A stretch of 64,000 nt of DNA from assembly GCF_902153245.2 (NCBI RefSeq), contig NZ_CABFWF030000006.1, positions 92,351 to 156,350 of the forward strand. Direction: 5' to 3'. The number at the start of each line of letters is the position of its first letter. The stretch's first letter is position 1. Both the position numbers and the translations under genes were made by a program. The DNA comes from Pseudorhizobium endolithicum (GTDB taxonomy: Bacteria; Pseudomonadota; Alphaproteobacteria; Rhizobiales; Rhizobiaceae). Positions 59,033 to 64,000 of this stretch are shown here, piece by piece. The notes below the pieces were generated by a model. That model was given only the letters and a program-made list of their open reading frames with translations. It was not told the DNA's origin and made no database searches.

Positions 59033-59434
59033 TCAGGGCGCCGCCACGGCATCCCGACCGAGGCGCTCGTCGAGATGGGCAAGGACGTCGAGCAATCCGT
59101 CACGGGTGGCGATCTTTTCCGCCGGAATGCCGCCGAGCGCAAGATTGGCGTTTCGCAGCCACGCGCGGGCGCTGCCCGCATCTGCATGGGTGACGGCGTT
59201 GAGCGCGCGGAAAAGCCGGATCAGCAGCAGCGCCTGCTCGAAGGGCGGCGTGCCCTTGCGAAGGAGATGTTCGAGCCGCCCCATCCGCAGAACCGTATCT
59301 TCGCAGACGCCGATGACGGATGCGAGATCGCCGGCGGTGAGTCCGAGCCGCTCCGCCGCCGCAACCGTCGCCCCCGTGACGACCTGCGCCTCGGACATCA
59401 CGAGGGACTCGGGGCCCTTTTCCGCTGTTTCCAT
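59033..59434 (-). CDS. Orphan MbcA/ParS/Xre-type antitoxin-like protein
   Basis: 133 residues. N-terminal HTH (AAERLGLTAGDLASVIGVCEDTVLRMGRLEHLLRKGTPPFEQALLLIRLFRALNAV) and C-terminal DUF2384 part AWLRNANLALGGIPAEKIATRDGLLDVLAHLDERLGRD. This fits Xre/MbcA/ParS antitoxins, which normally pair with RES toxins; none is next to it. Convergent with marR, stop codons adjacent. Confidence 0.78.
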   Translation of the reverse strand: METAEKGPESLVMSEAQVVTGATVAAAERLGLTAGDLASVIGVCEDTVLRMGRLEHLLRKGTPPFEQALLLIRLFRALNAVTHADAGSARAWLRNANLALGGIPAEKIATRDGLLDVLAHLDERLGRDAVAAP

Positions 59435-59515
59435 GCCGTCCCTCCTTTTGCGGGAGGATAGCAGACCGGCGGAGACCCCGAAAGGAGCGGGACGCCCGCT
59501 CCTTTCGGGCGATGT

Positions 59516-59938
59516 TCAGGCAACCGAGACCGGAACCTCGGTCGAAGTGCGCATGGCGTGGCTGTAGGGGCAGACGATATGCGCCTTGGCGACCAGATCC
59601 TCGGCCTGCGCCCTGTCCATGCCGGGAAGCTCGACCGACAGCGAAACCTCGATGCCGAAGCCGGTGCCGTCGTCGCGCGGGCCGATGCCGACGGTGGCCG
59701 TGACCTTGGCGTCGTCCGGGATCTTCACCTTCTCCTTGCCGGCGACATTCTTGAGGGCGCCGAGGAAGCAGGCCGAGTAGCCGGCGGCAAAAAGCTGCTC
59801 CGGATTGGTGCCGGTGGCGCCGTCACCGCCGAGTTCCTTCGGCACCGTGAGCGTGACGTCCAGCACGCCGTTTTCCGATGCGGCGCGGCCGGCACGGCCG
59901 CCGGTGGCGGAAGCCTTGGTCCTGTACAGAATTGCCAT
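59516..59938 (-). CDS. ohr: Organic hydroperoxide resistance protein
   Basis: 140 residues from ATG 59938 (SD AAGGAG). OsmC/Ohr fold with both redox Cys: GYSACFLGALKNVA and AHIVCPYSHAMRTSTEVPVSV, plus NPEQLFAAGYSACF. Thiol peroxidase reducing organic hydroperoxides. Regulated by the divergent ohrR. Confidence 0.95.
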   Translation of the reverse strand: MAILYRTKASATGGRAGRAASENGVLDVTLTVPKELGGDGATGTNPEQLFAAGYSACFLGALKNVAGKEKVKIPDDAKVTATVGIGPRDDGTGFGIEVSLSVELPGMDRAQAEDLVAKAHIVCPYSHAMRTSTEVPVSVA

Positions 59939-59987
59939 CGTCTTCACTCCTTGAGGTTTCGAGACACGGATACATAGCCAACAACTG

Positions 59988-60006
59988 AATTGTACGCAAT
60001 ATAATT
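59988..60006. promoter_or_regulatory. OhrR operator candidate
   Basis: Inverted repeat AATTGTA - CGCAA - TATAATT (one mismatch) in the 140-bp ohr/ohrR intergenic region, resembling known OhrR sites with AATT arms. Confidence 0.65.
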
Positions 60007-60078
60007 TTGCACGTTGATAATCGGCCCTGACGGGAGGATAATCGAGGAAATAGGCTTCGGGCCGGGAAAGTCAGGGAT

Positions 60079-60549
60079 ATGACGACGAAAAAAGAGCAGA
60101 ATGCCGCAGGAGAAGCGCCGGCCCGGCTGGAGACGCAGTTGTGTTTCGCCATCTACGGCGCCGCCCACGCGCTGACCCGAACCTACAAGCCGCTGCTCGA
60201 GCCGCTGGGCCTCACCTATCCGCAATATCTGGTGATGCTGGTGCTGTGGGAGGAGGACGACCAGCCCGTGCGGGCGATCGGTGAGCGGCTGGGCCTCGAC
60301 TCCGGGACGCTCTCGCCGCTGCTCAAGCGGCTGGAACAGGGGGGCCTCCTCAGCCGCGTCCGCGACAGCCAGGACGAGCGGCTGGTCCGGATCTCGCTGA
60401 CGCCGAAGGGTCACGACCTCGCGGCAAAGGCTATCGACGTCACGCGCGCGATCGCTGCGGCGACGCAATGCAGCCTCGAGGAGATGGAGGGCCTTCGCGA
60501 CCAACTGCAGGCGCTGACCGGCCGGCTGCAGAAGCAGCCCGCGGGATGA
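60079..60549 (+). CDS. ohrR: OhrR, MarR-family organic-peroxide sensor
   Basis: 156 residues. [95 protein letters not shown]. The sensing Cys is at position 22, as in other proteobacterial OhrR. It represses ohr until oxidised by organic peroxides. Confidence 0.94.
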   Translation: MTTKKEQNAAGEAPARLETQLCFAIYGAAHALTRTYKPLLEPLGLTYPQYLVMLVLWEEDDQPVRAIGERLGLDSGTLSPLLKRLEQGGLLSRVRDSQDERLVRISLTPKGHDLAAKAIDVTRAIAAATQCSLEEMEGLRDQLQALTGRLQKQPAG

Positions 60550-60558
60550 GCTTCGCCC

Positions 60559-61284
60559 TTACTGCCAGACGACGATGCGGGCCTTCTGCGGCACACGCTC
60601 GTAGAGGTCGATGACGTCCTGGTTGATCAGGCGGACGCAGCCGGAGGAGACCGCCTTGCCGATCGAGTTCCACTCCGGCGAGCCGTGCAGGCGGTAGAGC
60701 GTGTCCTGGCCGTTCTTGAAGATATAGAGCGCCCGGGCTCCGAGCGGGTTGTCGAGACCCGGCGGCTGGCCGCCGTTTTCGGCGGAATACTTGGCGAGAT
60801 GCGGCTGGCGGGCGATCATCTCGGCGGGCGGTGTCCATTTCGGCCACTTCTGCCGCCACTGGATGACGCCCTCCCCTTCCCAGGCAAAGCCCTCGCGGCC
60901 GATCCCGACCCCGTAGCGCATGGCGCTGCCGTCTGATTCTACCAGATAAAGGAAGCGCGAAGCCGTGTCGACGACCACCGTCCCGGGGCGCTCCCCCGTC
61001 GGGTCGATCACGCGCTGGCGATAATAGCGCGGATTGATGTTCCAGTAGGGAACCGCCGGAATGACGAAGCCGCCGTCTACGACCGTCCCGTACATGGCAT
61101 CCAGTTCCGGCGAGCGGCCGGCCGGCGACACCGGCGGCGGCGCGAAGGAGGCCGGCGTGGCGGAAATGACGGAGCCGCCGACCGGCCGCGGGCCGCTCGA
61201 TGCGCATCCGGCAAGGGTCGAGGCCGCGCCCGCCGCAAGAAGCGACAGCACGCCCCGGCGGGAATAGGAAATGTTCATGCTCAT
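60559..61284 (-). CDS. L,D-transpeptidase lipoprotein, copy B
   Basis: 241 residues from ATG 61284. Twin-arginine-like start (SRRGVLSLLAAGAASTLAGC) with lipobox LAGC. YkuD domain: PGTVVVDTASRFLYLVESDGSAMRYGVGIGREGFAWEG and HGSPEWNSIGKAVSSGCVRLINQDVIDLYERV with catalytic His and Cys. Forms 3-3 crosslinks or attaches proteins to peptidoglycan in the periplasm. Paralogue of the next gene. Confidence 0.92.
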   Translation of the reverse strand: MSMNISYSRRGVLSLLAAGAASTLAGCASSGPRPVGGSVISATPASFAPPPVSPAGRSPELDAMYGTVVDGGFVIPAVPYWNINPRYYRQRVIDPTGERPGTVVVDTASRFLYLVESDGSAMRYGVGIGREGFAWEGEGVIQWRQKWPKWTPPAEMIARQPHLAKYSAENGGQPPGLDNPLGARALYIFKNGQDTLYRLHGSPEWNSIGKAVSSGCVRLINQDVIDLYERVPQKARIVVWQ

Positions 61285-61454
61285 GTTCGGAAAACCGCCC
61301 GACTTGTTCTTCTGACTAGGCCCGATCAACGGCAACCCAAATGCAAAGGTTCCATGATGTGGCTGTGCTATCACGGGATCGTTTACGCTTCCCTACGGAC
61401 GCACGCCGGGCTGCCGGAAATCGGCGGACAGGGCTCGTGCCGGAACGAGGCGGA

Positions 61455-62285
61455 TCAGATCACGACGATCGGCGCCGATGCCGGAACCCGGTCATAGAGA
61501 TCGATGACATCCTGGTTGAGCATGCGCACGCAGCCGGAGGACGTGGCCTTGCCGACCGACTGCCAGTCGGGCGTGCCGTGCACGCGGTAGAGGGTATCCT
61601 TGCCGTCCCTGAAGATATAGAGGGCGCGCGCGCCGAGCGGATTGTTGAGGCCCGGATTGGCGCCGCCTTCCGCGGCGGCGAACTGGCGCAGTTCCGGCTG
61701 ACGCTCGACCATGTCGCTCGGAGGCGTCCAGCGCGGCCACTTCGCCTTGCGCTGGATCGTGCCGCGGCCGGACCAGGCAAAGCCGTCCTTGCCGAGGCCC
61801 ACCCCATAGCGGATCGCCTTGCCGCCGGGCTGCACGAGATAGAGATAGTGCTGCTTCGTGTCGACCACGATCGTGCCCGGCGCTTCCTGGGTCTGGTAGG
61901 ATACTTCCTGGCGCAGGAAGCGCGGATCGATGCGGGAATAGGGAATTGCCGGCAGGGTGCGCCCGTCATCGCTGATCGTGCCATACATGACCCGGTGCAC
62001 CGGATTGTATACGGGCATTCCGTAGGTCGGACGGTAGGTCTGGTGGAAATGCGTCGGGTAGAGCTGGCGCCTCTGCGGAATGCCGCCCGGCATCGGCGGC
62101 GGCTGGTTGGTCGGCGGATCGGCATAGGGCGGCACGTGAAAGACCGGCGCTGTCTCCTGCACGAAGACATCCGGATTCATGCGGCTGGTATCGGTGACCA
62201 GGATGCAGCCGCTGAGGCTTGTGGCCGCGGCAAACATGCCTGCGGATGAGAGCATTCGGCGCAAAGACAGAGGCAAGAGCGGCAT
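61455..62285 (-). CDS. L,D-transpeptidase lipoprotein, copy A
   Basis: 276 residues from ATG 62285. Lipobox SLSGC after a hydrophobic signal, a longer Pro-rich linker (PPYADPPTNQPPPMPGG), then YkuD: PGTIVVDTKQHYLYLVQPGGKAIRYGVGLGKDGFAWSGRG and HGTPDWQSVGKATSSGCVRMLNQDVIDLYDRV. Same catalytic His/Cys. 170 bp upstream of copy B, a tandem pair. Confidence 0.92.
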   Translation of the reverse strand: MPLLPLSLRRMLSSAGMFAAATSLSGCILVTDTSRMNPDVFVQETAPVFHVPPYADPPTNQPPPMPGGIPQRRQLYPTHFHQTYRPTYGMPVYNPVHRVMYGTISDDGRTLPAIPYSRIDPRFLRQEVSYQTQEAPGTIVVDTKQHYLYLVQPGGKAIRYGVGLGKDGFAWSGRGTIQRKAKWPRWTPPSDMVERQPELRQFAAAEGGANPGLNNPLGARALYIFRDGKDTLYRVHGTPDWQSVGKATSSGCVRMLNQDVIDLYDRVPASAPIVVI

Positions 62286-62594
62286 GGGGACCCGATTCCG
62301 GCTGATGAGACCGGAGCCACCATGCCGCCTGCGGCTGGCGCGAAGCTGGAGACGACGGCGGTCCTGCATCGAATAGGCCCGGAAACGCCATGGGAAGACC
62401 GAGGCGAGCGATGTCGGAAGGATCGGCTGGGTAGAAAATCGCACTCCATCAGTTTTTCCTAAATTTCACGGGCAAGATCTTACCATACCAGCGTTTGGCT
62501 TTCGTAAGACTTGACCCGCCAAAGTTGCATGGATCGAGGACAAGTGCGGCCGCAGGACGTCCTCGAACCCTCTCGCTTCGGAACGGACCCTCTC

Positions 62595-64000
62595 ATGACA
62601 CGACCGAAAGTTAAAACCGCTCTTGCAGGAATACTCATCCTTCTCGGCGCCGCATTTGCATTGTTCGCCACCTTCTCCGTCAATCGACTCGGAGCTCTGG
62701 ATGGTCACATCGAAAACATCGCTGGTCTTGCGATGCCGACGATCGCCGCGGTCAAGGACATGGAAGTCCAGGTGATGACCATCCGCAACGGCTATCGGAG
62801 CCACTTGTTGAGGGAAGACGCGGAAGGCAAGGCCGAGGCGGAGAAGGCTATCGAAACTGCTCAGGCCGCACTGCAGGACAAGGCGGCACGGTTCAGAAAG
62901 CTCGAGCCTACGGCTGTCGAAGACCAGTTGCTCCGCAGCGTCGAAGAAGGAGTCGCGCAGTATGTGGAGCTTGGCAGGCGGGTACTGGAACTTTCCAATG
63001 CAGGAGACATCGCGGGCGCCAACAACATTCTCCGCACCGAGATGGTGAAACCTGCCGAGGCTTCAGCAGCCAGCCTGAGCGAACTCACCGAGATCAGTAT
63101 CGCCGATGCCATCGCGGCGAAGGACGACGCCCATGCAAGCTATTCCATGACGCTTGCGGTAACCTTCGCAGCGATCGGCTTCCTTGCCGTCGTCGTCACC
63201 GGCGCGATCTGGTTTGCCATCACCGGCATCGCGCGGCCGATCCAGACCATCACCCATTCCATGAACACTCTCGCCGGCGGCGACGCCGACACGGCGATCC
63301 CCTATGCCGGCCGCGCCGACGAGATCGGCGAGATGGCGGCGGCCGTGGAGGTGTTCCGCGCGAACGCGCTGGAGAACCGGCGTCTGGAGCAGGAGGCGGA
63401 CGCCCAGCGCAGTCAGTCGGAGGAGCAGCGCCGCCGCACGGCCGAGCAGGAGCGCATCCGCGCCGAAGCCATGGCGCAGGCGACCACCGGACTTGCTGAC
63501 GGCCTGAAGCAGCTTTCCGCCGGCAATCTCGGCTTCCAGCTGACGCAGTCCTTTGCCGAGGAATTCGAAGGCCTGCGCGAGGACTTCAACCGCTCGGTCA
63601 TGCAGCTTCGCGAAACCATGACGGCGGTGGCGGAATCGACCGGCTCGATCGACAGCGGATCGCGCGAGATCAGCCAGAGTGCGGAGGACCTCTCCAAGCG
63701 TACCGAGCAGCAGGCCGCCTCGCTGGAAGAGACCGCCGCGGCGCTCGACCAGATCACCACCAATGTCGCCAACTCCTCCAAGCGTGCCGAAGAGGCCCGT
63801 ACGGTGGCGATCCAGGCCAACGAGAGCGCCCGCCATTCCGGCGCCGTCGTTGCCAACGCAGTCGATGCCATGGGCAAGATCGAGCAGTCATCCAGCCAGA
63901 TCTCCAGCATCATCGGCGTCATCGACGACATCGCCTTCCAGACCAACCTGCTGGCACTGAACGCCGGCGTCGAGGCGGCGCGTGCCGGGGAAGCCGGCAA
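62595..64000 (+). CDS. mcp: Methyl-accepting chemotaxis protein, N-terminal part (runs off the window)
   Basis: About 468 residues present. TM1 ([21 protein letters not shown]), a four-helix-bundle periplasmic part of about 150 residues, TM2 ([26 protein letters not shown]), HAMP ([42 protein letters not shown]), a second HAMP-like linker, and the start of the signalling domain ([31 protein letters not shown] ... [21 protein letters not shown]). An in-frame ATG at 62529 lacks SD support. Ligand unknown. Confidence 0.93.
   Translation, partial: MTRPKVKTALAGILILLGAAFALFATFSVNRLGALDGHIENIAGLAMPTIAAVKDMEVQVMTIRNGYRSHLLREDAEGKAEAEKAIETAQAALQDKAARFRKLEPTAVEDQLLRSVEEGVAQYVELGRRVLELSNAGDIAGANNILRTEMVKPAEASAASLSELTEISIADAIAAKDDAHASYSMTLAVTFAAIGFLAVVVTGAIWFAITGIARPIQTITHSMNTLAGGDADTAIPYAGRADEIGEMAAAVEVFRANALENRRLEQEADAQRSQSEEQRRRTAEQERIRAEAMAQATTGLADGLKQLSAGNLGFQLTQSFAEEFEGLREDFNRSVMQLRETMTAVAESTGSIDSGSREISQSAEDLSKRTEQQAASLEETAAALDQITTNVANSSKRAEEARTVAIQANESARHSGAVVANAVDAMGKIEQSSSQISSIIGVIDDIAFQTNLLALNAGVEAARAGEAG

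Noticed and set aside
1..64000. Prophage, insertion sequence, CRISPR array or integrative element
   Set aside because: No transposase, integrase, phage structural gene, att-like flanks, spacer-repeat array or tRNA integration site was seen.

Overview
The window is a chromosomal stretch of a GC-rich alphaproteobacterium. Several features point to the Rhizobiaceae (Rhizobium/Sinorhizobium/Shinella type), though I cannot name the species: a MucR/Ros regulator, a seven-gene Pha/Mrp antiporter operon, the DUF1214/DUF1254, DUF2336, DUF5330 and DUF930 families, an EcfG-like sigma factor with matching promoter elements, and a CtrA-type box. I found no phage, transposase, rRNA, tRNA or CRISPR array.

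Layout. 1-3.5 kb: start of a copper ATPase with a CueR/HmrR box, a dead RibD/DHFR-like fragment, a divergent HxlR regulator and acyl-CoA dehydrogenase-like flavoenzyme, and a YcgN protein. 3.6-14.5 kb: a class A penicillin-binding protein, envelope and hypothetical proteins, a membrane histidine kinase overlapping a peptidoglycan-binding protein, SufE, and a DnaA-domain-IV-like HTH protein with a DUF6456 partner, followed by mucR. 15.6-21.8 kb: phaABCDEFG, a multisubunit cation/proton antiporter. 22-33 kb: MsrB, a cupin, DUF2243, an esterase facing a corA remnant, a universal stress/DksA-like/hemolysin III cluster, a VOC protein, an AI-2E family transporter, HicAB and oligopeptidase B. 33.5-38.7 kb: a short gene under a CtrA box, a MerR/CDF metal-efflux pair, a TumE/TumA-like toxin-antitoxin pair, a GNAT-PfpI operon behind what looks like an aromatic attenuator, and an XRE-cupin regulator. 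38.8-50 kb: three cytochrome c genes, an AT-richer PAP2 gene, superoxide dismutase, TauE, a branched-chain aminotransferase, phospholipase D, GST and an aldo/keto reductase. 50-64 kb: YihY, a HerA-like ATPase, a frameshifted phnA, a K+ channel, an ECF sigma cluster, a VOC/DUF1579/DUF899 operon under MarR, ohr/ohrR, two L,D-transpeptidases and the start of a chemotaxis receptor.

The main cross-cutting observation is regulatory. The window carries an EcfG-like sigma factor gene, and five intergenic sites match the alphaproteobacterial general-stress promoter (GGAAC, 16-17 bp, GTT) at 23-60 bp before start codons: DUF2243, the AI-2E transporter, TauE, a two-way site between phospholipase D and a 50-aa membrane protein, and a degenerate receiver protein beside the sigma gene. 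The second most interesting element is a putative leaderless 17-codon leader peptide rich in Tyr/Phe/Trp, followed by mutually exclusive antiterminator and terminator hairpins, upstream of the GNAT gene at 35952. Three genes are visibly decayed: a DHFR-like gene, corA and phnA.
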